NCBI RefSeq assembly: GCF_902859735.1
Contig: NZ_CADIJY010000016.1
Location: forward strand, 1 to 64,000
Source of the DNA: Achromobacter aegrifaciens
GTDB taxonomy: Bacteria; Pseudomonadota; Gammaproteobacteria; Burkholderiales; Burkholderiaceae_B
DNA: 64,000 bases
Direction of reading: 5' to 3'
A program made the translations under genes and the position numbers. Below, piece by piece: positions 33,671 to 41,839 of this stretch (position 1 is its first letter; each line of letters begins with the position of its first letter). The notes beneath the pieces are model-generated. The model did not search any database and had not been told where the DNA came from. It saw only the letters and a list, made by a program, of their open reading frames with translations.

Positions 33671-33862
33671 GTTCTTGAGCCGCCGGCGTCCGGACTGCGG
33701 GATTCCGATGCTCGCCCCGGTGGGGCTGCGCTTCGGATCCCTCCGCCCGGACACCGGCTCACGGCATCTGCCCATGAACGGCGGCTGAAACCAACGCATT
33801 AGGCGACTGGCAGCCTCGGCGACTAAAGAACCCCGACATCCGCAAGTTCGAAGCCCTGCCGC
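33671..33862. repeat. palindromic repeat unit, copy 3, with 66-bp internal deletion
   Basis: The left half matches copy 2, but the right inner arm is missing. The junction is at one GGCAGCC (33809-33815). In copy 2 the same heptamer occurs twice, 66 bp apart (33514-33520 and 33580-33586), and copy 3 lacks exactly the 66 bp between. This is the signature of slipped-strand or recombination loss across a short direct repeat. The unit ends 17 bp before the stop of the dehydrogenase gene. Confidence 0.85.
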
Positions 33863-33878
33863 TCCGCGACAGTCTGCG

Positions 33879-34805
33879 TCAGGCCAGCGCCTCTTCATCC
33901 TTCAGGATCTGCATGGCCTTGCCCAAGGCGACCTGGTAGCGCCGCTGCTCCTGGGCGACGCGGTCCGGCGTCCATTGATAGAAGCCCTTCAGGGAAGGCG
34001 ACTTGACGCCTATGTTGCCCTGCTCGACCAGCTCGCGCATGAGCGCGCTGGGCCTGTCGTCCGTACGCAGGTGCGGATACATCGTCGCGGCCGCCGCGCA
34101 ATGGATGTCGATGCCGGCCAGATCCTTCTGCAGCAGCGGGCCGGCCGCGATGTAGCGGAATCCGAACCCGTAGCGCACCGCGGTGTCCACGTCCTCGGCG
34201 GACGCGAAACCTTCCTCGACCAGCGCGATCGCCTCGCGCATCAGCGCATGCTGGATGCGGTTGGCAAGAAACCCCGGCACGTCGCGCTTGACCTGCACCG
34301 GCTTCTTGCCGGTATCGCGCATGATGCGGCTGACTTCCTGGGCCATGGCTTCATCGGTAGCCTCTCCGCGTATCACTTCCACGGCGGGCACCAGATGGGC
34401 CGGCATGAAGTAATGCAGACCCACCATGCGTGCGCGGGTCTGCAAGCCCTCGCCGATGGCGCTGATGGGAAAGCTCGACGAATTGCTGGTCAAGGGAATC
34501 GAAGCGGGCGCCAGCTGTTCCAGGCGAGCGAATACGGCACGCTTGGTTTCCAGCAGTTCGGGCACGCACTCGACCACGATGCGGGTATCGTTCCAGTCGA
34601 TTTCTTCCATGGTTGCGCTGGTGACGATGCGCCCGGCGTCCGCCTGCCCGCCGATCATTTCGCTGGAGGCGTTCACGCGCCGCGTGGCCGCCGCGCGCGC
34701 CGCCGCGTCGGGCTCCACCAGCCATACACGCCAGCCGGCCGCATGAAAACCGGCGGCGACGTCGGCCCCCATGGTGCCCGCGCCCAGCACAATTGCCTGA
34801 TCCAT
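33879..34805 (-). CDS. 3-hydroxyacyl-CoA dehydrogenase family protein
   Basis: A 308-residue enzyme with an N-terminal NAD-binding domain (GAGTMG at 8-13) and a C-terminal 3HCDH domain (from about 185; DVPGFLANRIQHALMREAI). Single-domain short forms of this type include 3-hydroxybutyryl-CoA dehydrogenase, L-carnitine dehydrogenase and L-gulonate 3-dehydrogenase (lambda-crystallin). Next to a lactonase and a sugar-acid dehydratase, oxidation of a hydroxy acid without CoA is plausible, but CoA use cannot be excluded. It lies 36 bp after the lactonase gene. Start ATG 34805. Confidence 0.88.
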   Translation of the reverse strand: MDQAIVLGAGTMGADVAAGFHAAGWRVWLVEPDAAARAAATRRVNASSEMIGGQADAGRIVTSATMEEIDWNDTRIVVECVPELLETKRAVFARLEQLAPASIPLTSNSSSFPISAIGEGLQTRARMVGLHYFMPAHLVPAVEVIRGEATDEAMAQEVSRIMRDTGKKPVQVKRDVPGFLANRIQHALMREAIALVEEGFASAEDVDTAVRYGFGFRYIAAGPLLQKDLAGIDIHCAAAATMYPHLRTDDRPSALMRELVEQGNIGVKSPSLKGFYQWTPDRVAQEQRRYQVALGKAMQILKDEEALA

Positions 34806-34841
34806 CTGTTCCGTCCTTTTGGTAGTTGGGGTATGTGGTAG

Positions 34842-35780
34842 TCAGAGCGCCTGCGCGGCCGGCGCCGGCAGGTACATCGGCTTGCCCGCTACATCGAGTT
34901 CGACGCGCAGGATGCTGGCCGAACTGGACTCGGTGATGTAAAGCGTGCGGCCCGCGGCTCCCCCGAAGGCCAGGTTGGTGGTGTGCAGCCCCTCGGGAGA
35001 CTGGATGCGCAAAGCCGGCTGGCCCAACGGATCCATGCACCAGACGGTGCCCAGACCCACGTGGGCAATGCACAGTCCGCCCTTCGCATCCAGCGCCAGG
35101 CCATCCGGGCCGCCGCCGCCCGACATCTGGATGAACGTGCCCACCTTGCCGACCTGACCGTTGCGCAGCAGCGGCACCTTCCAGATCGCGTTGGCCCGCG
35201 TCGCCGCCACATACAGCGCGTGCTCGTCCAGATCCATCACCAGGCCGTTGGGGCTGGGTATGCAATCAAGCAGGCAGTCCAGCTTGCCGTCCGGCCGCAG
35301 GCGGAACAGGCGGCCAGTCGGATCCTGCCAGCCGGTCATGCCCTGGTCGGTGAAATAGAGATCCCCCGCCTGCGAGAAGAACAGGTCGTTCACGCCCTTG
35401 AAGCGCTCGATGTTGTAGCGCTCGAGCACCGGGCGCACCTCGCGGCGCTCGAGGTCGAACTGCATGATGCCGTGCTTGTAGTCGGCGATGAAGATGCGGC
35501 CGTCGCGATGGAACTTCAGGCCGTTGGGCCAGCCCTCGTACTGTACGAGCGGCTCGAATTCGCCACGCGCATCGACCCGCAGGATGCGGCCGTTGATGAC
35601 GTCCACGCAATACAGCAGGCCGTCTGGCCCGAAGGACGGCCCTTCCAGCAACGAGCGCGGCGGATTGCCCTGCGGCTGGCCAGCGACCCACTCGTTCAGG
35701 TCCTGGCCCTGCCACTTCAGCTCGTCGGGCAGCCGGGCGTATACGCTGGCTTGAATCCTGGGGACGGGATCGTAGAACAT
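34842..35780 (-). CDS. SMP-30/gluconolactonase family lactonase
   Basis: A 312-residue six-bladed beta-propeller of the SGL family (PF08450). Metal-binding landmarks include Glu in LLEGPSFGPDG (near 46), Asn in PSPNGLVM (near 175) and Asp in GPDGLALD (near 225). Such enzymes open sugar lactones with a divalent metal. There is no signal peptide. It is first in a leftward group with the dehydrogenase, and beyond the repeats the Bug receptor and dehydratase, suggesting lactone to sugar acid to keto-deoxy acid chemistry. Confidence 0.88.
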   Translation of the reverse strand: MFYDPVPRIQASVYARLPDELKWQGQDLNEWVAGQPQGNPPRSLLEGPSFGPDGLLYCVDVINGRILRVDARGEFEPLVQYEGWPNGLKFHRDGRIFIADYKHGIMQFDLERREVRPVLERYNIERFKGVNDLFFSQAGDLYFTDQGMTGWQDPTGRLFRLRPDGKLDCLLDCIPSPNGLVMDLDEHALYVAATRANAIWKVPLLRNGQVGKVGTFIQMSGGGGPDGLALDAKGGLCIAHVGLGTVWCMDPLGQPALRIQSPEGLHTTNLAFGGAAGRTLYITESSSASILRVELDVAGKPMYLPAPAAQAL

Positions 35781-35989
35781 GCAGGTCTCCTCTGATTTAC
35801 CGGACGGGAATCTATGCGCCCCGTTTCGAGCGAAATTCTAAGGAGAGCCGAGCATTTAAGGAAATGAAATATATCGAACGAGTCTTTCAATAAAACCGAT
35901 CGTTGATTCCTGCCGTCGCGACGCCGCCGGCGTCTTGCCGCCAGGGGATTCACGCCAGCGTCCGCGCGGTGGACCCGGCCCACGATACG

Positions 35990-36889
35990 ATGACGCGTCC
36001 CCTACCTGTTGCTTGCCGCCAAATGCTCCGTGTTGCCCTCCGCGCCATTCTCGTCCTCGTCATCGCCGGCGCCGCCTTGGTGCTGCTGCGAGGTACGGGC
36101 GGCCCCAAGCTGATCCACAGCGAAGATTCGCAGTTCGGCAAACTGCTCGTGTTCGAGGAAAACGGCGAGCGCTGCATGAACTTCAACTCCATGCACGACG
36201 TCGGCCGCCAGACCTGCATGAGCCTCGAGCATCCCGGGCAGCTGGTGTTTTCCTACACGCGCATGATGATGACCGCGCTCTACATCAATCCCAAGCCGCG
36301 CAACATCCTGATCGTCGGATTGGGCGGCGCCACACTGCAAAAGACCCTGGCCGCGCTCCTGCCCGATACCGTCATCGATACCGTGGAAATCGATCCCGCC
36401 GTGAGCAAGGTCGCGGCGCGCTACTTCGGTTACCAGGAAGGCCCCGTGCAACGCCTCTTCCTGGAAGATGGCCGCGCCTACATCGAACGCGCCCATCGCG
36501 ACGGCCTGCAATACGACATGGTGATGCTGGACGCGTTCGACGTCGACTACATCCCCGAACATCTGATGACGCTGGAATTCCTGCAACACGTGCGCGGCAT
36601 CCTCGCGCCGGGCGGCGTGGCGGTGGCGAACACCTTCACCGAGAGCCAGCTCTATGCACGCGAATCGGCGACCTATGCCGCGGTGTTCGGAGAATTCTTC
36701 AATCTGCAAACGGGCAATCGCGTCATCATGGCGGTCAACGGTGAACTGCCCGGCCGCGATCAGCTTGCCCGCAATGCCAAGGCGCTGGATGCCGTTCTCG
36801 GGCCGTTGGGCGTCAATGCCGAGGAAGCCCTGGAGATGTACTCGCGCCGACAGGCGATTGCCGACGACGCACCCGTCTTGCGCGATTGA
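35990..36889 (+). CDS. spermidine synthase-like methyltransferase-fold protein
   Basis: A 299-residue protein with one N-terminal membrane helix (about 11-31) and a spermine/spermidine synthase-like Rossmann domain (about 60-260). Motif I is ILIVGLGGATLQK, followed by the acidic TVEIDP loop and VMLDAFD. True spermidine synthases have no membrane anchor and use a conserved substrate loop, which I cannot confirm here. The product may be a membrane-tethered aminopropyl- or methyltransferase-like protein of unknown substrate. Start ATG 35990; ATG 36023 would trim the lead peptide. Confidence 0.8.
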   Translation: MTRPLPVACRQMLRVALRAILVLVIAGAALVLLRGTGGPKLIHSEDSQFGKLLVFEENGERCMNFNSMHDVGRQTCMSLEHPGQLVFSYTRMMMTALYINPKPRNILIVGLGGATLQKTLAALLPDTVIDTVEIDPAVSKVAARYFGYQEGPVQRLFLEDGRAYIERAHRDGLQYDMVMLDAFDVDYIPEHLMTLEFLQHVRGILAPGGVAVANTFTESQLYARESATYAAVFGEFFNLQTGNRVIMAVNGELPGRDQLARNAKALDAVLGPLGVNAEEALEMYSRRQAIADDAPVLRD

Positions 36890-36904
36890 GCCTGGACGGC
36901 GCGC

Positions 36905-37657
36905 TCACTTCACGGCGGAGTTGCCGCCATCCGCATAGAGCGCGGACCCGGTCACGAAGCTTGCCATCGGGCTGGCCAGGAACAGCGCCGCCGAGGCAAT
37001 TTCATCGGCGCGCGCAATCCGCTTCATGGCATGCAGGCCGGCCGCCCAGTCCTTCTGCTCCTGGCTCCCGGCCATCTCGGTGTCCACTCCCCCAGGCAAG
37101 AGCGCATTGGCGCGGATGCCTTGCGCGGCATAGTCCGCGGTAATGCCCTTGACCAAGCCCATCAGCGCGGCTTTGGACGTGCCGTAGGCCGTCATGCCGG
37201 GCAGGCCCACGCTCGTCCCCACAAAACTGGACACGAAGACCAGCGCGCCGCCGCCCCGCTCCAGCATGGCCGGAATCTGATGGCGCGCTCCCAGGAACGC
37301 CGCCGTGAGATTGACGCTCAGCGTATGCTCCCATTCTTCCAGGGCAACTTCCGCAAGCGGCTTGAAGGGCCCGATGGTGCCGGCATTGTTTATCGCGATG
37401 TCCAGGCCGCCGAACTCGCGCTGGGCGTACTGCACCGCCAGTCTGTGCGTGTCCGGCAAGGCGACATCTCCCGCAGCAACGCAGGCCCGCCCGCCGGCGC
37501 TCCTGATCTCGTCGGCCACCTGCTCCAGCAGATCACGGCGTCTGGCCGTCAGCACCAGCGCCGCGCCCTCGGCGGCCAGGCGCAACGCCACGGCGCGCCC
37601 GATACCCGAGGACGCGCCCGTGACCAAAGCCACTTTTCCAGCAAGAGATAAAGACAT
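36905..37657 (-). CDS. short-chain dehydrogenase/reductase (classical SDR)
   Basis: A 250-residue classical SDR. The cofactor motif TGASSGIG is at 13-20, NNAG at 90-93, and the catalytic residues are Ser143/Ser144, Tyr158 and Lys162. The basic Arg39/Arg40 pair after the second strand favours NADPH. The substrate is not deducible. It converges on the spermidine-synthase-like gene, 15 bp away, and is 103 bp downstream of the rhomboid gene. Confidence 0.92.
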   Translation of the reverse strand: MSLSLAGKVALVTGASSGIGRAVALRLAAEGAALVLTARRRDLLEQVADEIRSAGGRACVAAGDVALPDTHRLAVQYAQREFGGLDIAINNAGTIGPFKPLAEVALEEWEHTLSVNLTAAFLGARHQIPAMLERGGGALVFVSSFVGTSVGLPGMTAYGTSKAALMGLVKGITADYAAQGIRANALLPGGVDTEMAGSQEQKDWAAGLHAMKRIARADEIASAALFLASPMASFVTGSALYADGGNSAVK

Positions 37658-37760
37658 GGGCGTCTGCTCCAGGCATGAATGATGCCTGCATCCTACGAAT
37701 GCGAACGCGCCTTGTCCTCCCGTTTATTGCTGCGTTTGCGTATGCCCCTGATCGCAGGCG

Positions 37761-39032
37761 CTAGCGCTCGCAACTCCAATAGGGGCAACCAGACCGGCTG
37801 ATGACCGCCAGCGCGAGTTCACCTGGCCGCCGGAGTATCGCCTTCAAGGCCGCTGCCTGCGCCCGCAATTGCGCTGAATCGGTCCGGTACATTCCCCTCG
37901 TGTCGAGCAGGAAGTTCATCTTCAAACGTGTCTGGCGCGCCTTTTCAGGATCGAGCTCAGCGGCGTCTTTTTGAAAGACCGCGCCATAGAGCCGAGTTTG
38001 AAGTTCGCAGTACTGGTCTGCCGCGGTCAACGCCTCCTGCGCAGCGGCAGCCGGGTAGAGTTTCCGCAACCCTGCGATCTGCGCATGGCAGCGTTCGTAT
38101 TGCTGCGGCATGAACCTCGCCAACAAGGCTAGATCCCTGTCTCCCGGTTTCGCGCAACCTCGCAGATCCGGCGCTCGCGATCCATCGCGCACAGCGGCGG
38201 ACAACGCGGCGGCAATGCACTCATCCAGCGACGGCGCTTTCCACAGCGCCCGATCCGAGCCCAGCAATCCCATTTTTCCCAGCGTGCGGCCAAACTGCGC
38301 GGCGGCAAGCTGTTCCTGCATGCCGCGGTCATGATTGCCGAGCGTCACCGCGGCCAGCGCCACGGCGCTGAGCGTGCCCGTCGCGGCCAGGACCATCGCC
38401 GCCGTTACGGGCCGCAAGCGCTCGGCATATAACGCGATCCCCGCGAGCAGTGCCCCCGACAGCAAGCCGCCCAGGTGCGCCGCGTTGTCGACGTCGAACG
38501 CGAAGCCCGCGCCGAAGGTCAGCACCAGGCTGAACAGCAGATTGCCGGGCGGGATGTGGGGCCGGCCCATACGCCGGTCATGCAGGCCGTAAACGATCGC
38601 CGCCCCGAAAATGCCCAGGATTGCGCCAGACGCCCCGCAACTCAGGAAAAACTCGTCGCGATGCCATAACGCGGTGACCAGGCTGCCACATAGGCCCGAC
38701 AGCAGATACACGCCCAGGAACACCCCGGAACGCATGCGCGCCTCCAGGATGATCCCCAGCGACCACAGCGCCAGCATGTTGATTGCCAGGTGCAGGAAGC
38801 CGATGTGCAGGAACATGCTGGTGAACAGGCGCCAGTATTCCCCGGACAAGGTCAAGGCCGGTACGTTGCCGCCCCAATCGATCAGGAACGAGGTTTGGCT
38901 CAGGCTCTCGAACGCGCGCGAGTCTAAAAATCCCGCCACGCCGTACACCGCGACATTGCAGGCAATCAGCAGAAGCGTGATCTTGCTGGCGAATATTCTT
39001 TTGAGCAGGGACGTGCGTTGGAATGGAGGCAT
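37761..39032 (-). CDS. rhomboid-family intramembrane serine protease with long C-terminal tail
   Basis: A 423-residue protein. The rhomboid core (about 15-205) has the GASG active site with Ser135 and the partner His186 in DNAAHLGGLLSG; an NML segment near 85 and the HRDEFF loop are also present. A seventh helix lies near 210-231, followed by a soluble tail of about 190 residues with several Cys (for example LDECIAAAL, DLRGCAKPG, QYERCHAQ). Ordinary bacterial rhomboids are 200-300 residues, so the tail is an addition that could recruit substrate. Start ATG 39032. Confidence 0.87.
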   Translation of the reverse strand: MPPFQRTSLLKRIFASKITLLLIACNVAVYGVAGFLDSRAFESLSQTSFLIDWGGNVPALTLSGEYWRLFTSMFLHIGFLHLAINMLALWSLGIILEARMRSGVFLGVYLLSGLCGSLVTALWHRDEFFLSCGASGAILGIFGAAIVYGLHDRRMGRPHIPPGNLLFSLVLTFGAGFAFDVDNAAHLGGLLSGALLAGIALYAERLRPVTAAMVLAATGTLSAVALAAVTLGNHDRGMQEQLAAAQFGRTLGKMGLLGSDRALWKAPSLDECIAAALSAAVRDGSRAPDLRGCAKPGDRDLALLARFMPQQYERCHAQIAGLRKLYPAAAAQEALTAADQYCELQTRLYGAVFQKDAAELDPEKARQTRLKMNFLLDTRGMYRTDSAQLRAQAAALKAILRRPGELALAVISRSGCPYWSCER

Positions 39033-39132
39033 CAAGTAGGCATATCGAAGAGTGGGCTTTATCTTAACCAAGCAGCGCGCCATGCTGCAGAAGGCCGAGG
39101 TAAGCGCGCCATGCATGGGTGCAGCAAACGAT

Positions 39133-39588
39133 TCAGCCGCCAGTCTTGGGCGCCGGTTCCTCGTTGCGGCATCCCGCGTATTGATATCGGCCCGGCTTGC
39201 CAAGCTTTGCCGTGAACGTGCATGGCTCACCGGAATACGCGTGCGTGGCCTGCACTTTCAGCACATTACCGGCGACAACCACGCTCTGCTTGTCCTGCCC
39301 GCAACTCCAGAAAGTGGTCGAGAGTTCCGCGAAGGTCTGTTCCGCGACGAGCTTGGCGGGACGGCCAGCGGCCGTGGAAGCGACCCATTGAATCCGTATG
39401 CGGCAGCTGACGTGCTCGAACCCGACCTCTTCCACGACGATCCGGTACGCGCCCGTGGCCGCGCCGTCGGTCCAGCGGCCGCCCTCCACCACACTCGAGA
39501 TCGACGTGTCCGCTTGCGTTTCAGCGACAGCGCTGGCCGTCTGTAGCGCCAGCAAAAGGAGCACCGCAAGACTTCTCATGACTTTCAT
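39133..39588 (-). CDS. secreted hypothetical protein with conserved cysteines
   Basis: A 151-residue exported protein: signal peptide about 1-22 (MRSLAVLLLLALQTASAVAE core) and a mature beta-rich domain with four Cys (in HVSCRI, FWSCGQ, GEPCTF, YAGCRN) that could form two disulfides. It has no lipobox. ATG 39588 is preferred, with AGGCGG upstream; ATG 39594 or 39579 are alternatives. Not recognised by family. Located upstream of the rhomboid gene in the same direction, 100 bp away. Confidence 0.65.
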   Translation of the reverse strand: MKVMRSLAVLLLLALQTASAVAETQADTSISSVVEGGRWTDGAATGAYRIVVEEVGFEHVSCRIRIQWVASTAAGRPAKLVAEQTFAELSTTFWSCGQDKQSVVVAGNVLKVQATHAYSGEPCTFTAKLGKPGRYQYAGCRNEEPAPKTGG

Positions 39589-39679
39589 CCGCATACCGCC
39601 TGGAGTTATCACTGACCGTCAATCGCACCGCAATACGCTGCCGCGCACTTATACCATTCAGGCGCGTAACCGATCGCGG

Positions 39680-39868
39680 TCATACGGTCAGCGCAATCAC
39701 CAGCGCGAGAACGGCGATCGTCATCAAGGCCCCTGCGATACCGGCAGACGGCCGATAGTCCGGCCCCGCGCCCTGCTCCTTGAACTGGAACGGCCGCGTC
39801 CAGAAGACGAACAGGCTGCCAGTGAATGCAGCTAGCGCCAACACGCTCCACAAGACCACGTACAGCAC
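39680..39868 (-). CDS. small two-helix membrane protein
   Basis: About 62 residues with two hydrophobic helices (about 2-22 and 42-62) joined by a charged loop. The start is ambiguous: GTG 39868 has AGGAAG at suitable distance; GTG 39874 and in-frame upstream codons also exist. It follows the next membrane protein gene by 37 bp in the same direction. Function unknown. Confidence 0.5.
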   Translation of the reverse strand: MLYVVLWSVLALAAFTGSLFVFWTRPFQFKEQGAGPDYRPSAGIAGALMTIAVLALVIALTV

Positions 39869-39905
39869 CGGCACTTCCTCCCACTCCACTTTTCCAATCT
39901 GGCGT

Positions 39906-40343
39906 TTAACGAGGTTCCGCCTGCCGCGCCGCTGCCTTGCGGGCGTTTCGCACAGCGACATGGCTGCAATAACGCGTGAAGTCCTTCTTCGCCAATGCCA
40001 GATAGAACCCGGTCAGGACCATCGCAGCGCTGGCGACGTAAGCATGCAACCACAGATGGGCGGAATACTTGAGCATGCCCGTCAGCAGGTAGAGATTCAT
40101 CGCACCGATGCCGAGCAGCAGGACCATCAAGATCCAGCGCGCCCATTCGCTGCCCCGATACAGCCAATACAGCAGCAGCGCCGGGATCACCAGCCGTTGC
40201 GCCGGCCCGAATTGGCCTCGCAATGCATCTAGGATATCTGGGCTGCAGGTCACAATGATGCCCAGCAGGCTGATAAACCAAAAGCGGCGGCCGTCAGGCA
40301 TGCGACGACGCGCCTTGTTCTTCACGGCATTCTGTTGCGCCAT
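39906..40343 (-). CDS. membrane protein of unknown function
   Basis: A 145-residue protein with about four hydrophobic segments (about 22-36, 48-62, 67-86, 92-112) and basic ends (KNKARRRMP at the start, RNARKAAARQ at the end). The pattern suits a small inner-membrane protein with cytoplasmic ends. It is divergent from the yjaB-like gene across 87 bp. Not recognised by family. Confidence 0.6.
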   Translation of the reverse strand: MAQQNAVKNKARRRMPDGRRFWFISLLGIIVTCSPDILDALRGQFGPAQRLVIPALLLYWLYRGSEWARWILMVLLLGIGAMNLYLLTGMLKYSAHLWLHAYVASAAMVLTGFYLALAKKDFTRYCSHVAVRNARKAAARQAEPR

Positions 40344-40430
40344 TTCTTTTCCTAGTCGAAGAGCGTCCCAGTGTACCCATTCGGGTTCGTCAATTTGACG
40401 CCGCAAAAAGAAATCAAATACGCTGCGAGG

Positions 40431-40868
40431 ATGATTACGATAAGAACCTCCCGCCCCGACGAAGGCGCGCGCGCAGTCGAAATCTGGCGCAGCGCAGTAG
40501 ACGCCACGCACGACTTTCTTTCACCCGAGGATCGCCAGGCCATCGACGAGATGGTGTGCGGTTTTCTCCCGCAAGTGCCGCTCTGGCTTGCGGTCGACGC
40601 CCGCGACTACCCCCAGGCATTCATGCTCATCGACAACGGCCACATGCAAGCGCTGTTCGTCGATCCCGCCTGCCGCGGAACCGGCATAGGCGCCGCGCTG
40701 GTGCGGCACGGCCTATCCCTCCATCCCAACATGACGACGGACGTCAATGAACAGAACGGCCAGGCGGTGGGCTTCTATGAAAGGATGGGCTTCAAGCGCA
40801 CGGGCCGTTCGCCGCTTGATGATCAAGGCAGGGCCTACCCGTTGATCCATCTGGAGTATCGGAGCTGA
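40431..40868 (+). CDS. yjaB: GNAT acetyltransferase, YjaB-like
   Basis: A 145-residue GNAT protein closely resembling E. coli YjaB: WRSAVDATHDFLSPEDR near the start, HMQALFVDPACRGTGIGAALV as acetyl-CoA loop, and DVNEQNGQAVGFYERMGFKRTGRSPLDD at the C-terminal half. YjaB binds acetyl-CoA, but its cellular substrate is uncertain. Start ATG 40431. A terminator lies 12 bp after the stop. Confidence 0.9.
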   Translation: MITIRTSRPDEGARAVEIWRSAVDATHDFLSPEDRQAIDEMVCGFLPQVPLWLAVDARDYPQAFMLIDNGHMQALFVDPACRGTGIGAALVRHGLSLHPNMTTDVNEQNGQAVGFYERMGFKRTGRSPLDDQGRAYPLIHLEYRS

Positions 40869-40880
40869 TCGGAAAAAACA

Positions 40881-40903
40881 AAGCCACCTGCGGGTGGCTT
40901 TTT
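40881..40903 (+). terminator. intrinsic terminator of the yjaB-like gene
   Basis: AAGCCACC (40881-40888) pairs with GGTGGCTT (40893-40900) over a 4-nt loop, followed by TTTTT on the plus strand. It lies 12 bp after the acetyltransferase stop. Confidence 0.85.
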
Positions 40904-41011
40904 CCATGGCTGACACTTTGCCAGGGTGCCATTTTACGCCGGCAGTTTTTTATCAGCCATTGGCATAACGCGCTTGCACCGCGCTCGCTGAAATCAGGCC
41001 AACAAAAATGA

Positions 41012-41045
41012 AAAGGCCGTCAGTGATTTCTCACTGACGGCCTTT
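41012..41045 (-). terminator. intrinsic terminator of tRNA-Pro
   Basis: A perfect 15-bp stem (41012-41026 with 41031-41045, loop TTTC). On the minus strand the stem is followed by TTTTCATTTTTG. It lies 8 bp beyond the 3' end of the leftward tRNA gene. Confidence 0.85.
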
Positions 41046-41053
41046 GGAACTAC

Positions 41054-41132
<79 letters not shown>

Positions 41133-41140
41133 AGAAAAAG

Positions 41141-41146
41141 AGTATA
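41141..41146 (-). promoter_or_regulatory. -10 element of the tRNA-Pro promoter
   Basis: TATACT on the minus strand, 10 bp before the tRNA 5' end, in an AT-rich stretch. No good TTGACA match lies 17 bp upstream, so only the -10 half is supported. Confidence 0.5.
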
Positions 41147-41278
41147 GCAGAACAAAAAATTGTTTGCACGCATTCGTGCAAAAAAAGTGCTGAATACTCA
41201 AAAAAATTTTCGCGCTGCGTTCATCGATTGCATCAACCGCATGCGCATCGATGATTGCTGCGCGAGGTACTGCTCAAT

Positions 41279-41306
41279 GCAACGCGCGGCTTGCGCCGCG
41301 CGTTGC
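41279..41306. terminator. strong GC-rich hairpin after the merR gene
   Basis: GCAACGCGCGGC (41279-41290) pairs perfectly with GCCGCGCGTTGC (41295-41306) over a TTGC loop, between the end of the merR gene (41351) and the tRNA promoter. There is no T-tract, so it may slow or protect transcripts rather than terminate cleanly. Confidence 0.5.
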
Positions 41307-41350
41307 TGGTACTGCGTTCAAACCATATGGGGAAGACGATGCGCCGACGA

Positions 41351-41782
41351 TCAGGCCGCAGGGCTGACGTTGCTGGCGCTTGCGCCTGCTGCGTTTGCCG
41401 CCGTGCCCAAGGCTTCGGCCAGCATCGTCGAGACGTTGCCAAGTTCATTGCGCAAGGCTTGCATCTCGGCGCCCGACAGGCGCACTGCCGCGTCCTGATC
41501 ATGCGGCACGTCGCGCGCATCGCCCAGGCGATTGCGCGCGCCGCTGATCGTGAAGCCTTGCTCATACAGCAGCGAGCGGATGCGGCGGATCAGCAGCACT
41601 TCGTGATGCTGGTAGTAGCGGCGGTTGCCGCGCCGCTTCACCGGCTTGAGCTGCGTGAATTCCTGTTCCCAATACCGCAAGACATGGGGCTTGACGCCAC
41701 ACAGGTCGCTGACTTCACCGATGGTGAAGTAACGCTTGGCGGGAATGGGCGGTAAGGTAACGGTGGATTCGGTACGTGTCAT
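41351..41782 (-). CDS. MerR-family transcriptional regulator downstream of ihfA
   Basis: A 143-residue MerR-type protein with the winged helix-turn-helix at about 18-85 (KRYFTIGEVSDLCGVKPHVLRYWEQEF then RRGNRRYYQHHEVLLIRRIRSLLYE). The C-terminal part is short, Ala-rich and lacks metal-binding Cys. A MerR gene behind ihfA is common in beta- and gammaproteobacteria; its targets are not known. Start ATG 41782, 57 bp after ihfA. Confidence 0.9.
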   Translation of the reverse strand: MTRTESTVTLPPIPAKRYFTIGEVSDLCGVKPHVLRYWEQEFTQLKPVKRRGNRRYYQHHEVLLIRRIRSLLYEQGFTISGARNRLGDARDVPHDQDAAVRLSGAEMQALRNELGNVSTMLAEALGTAANAAGASASNVSPAA

Positions 41783-41839
41783 AAGGGGATTTTATGCCGC
41801 GATGCGTCAGGTGCCGATAACAATTGCCGACAAAGCGTA

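Noticed and set aside
33081-33862. Possible CRISPR array
   Set aside because: The period is 295 bp, the units are long internal palindromes rather than short repeats with unique spacers, and no cas gene is near.
33027-33898. Three overlapping leftward open frames with shared peptide segments
   Set aside because: They are translations of the palindromic repeat units. The similarity between them comes from the DNA repeat, there is no good ribosome site, and the frames run through both arms of a palindrome.
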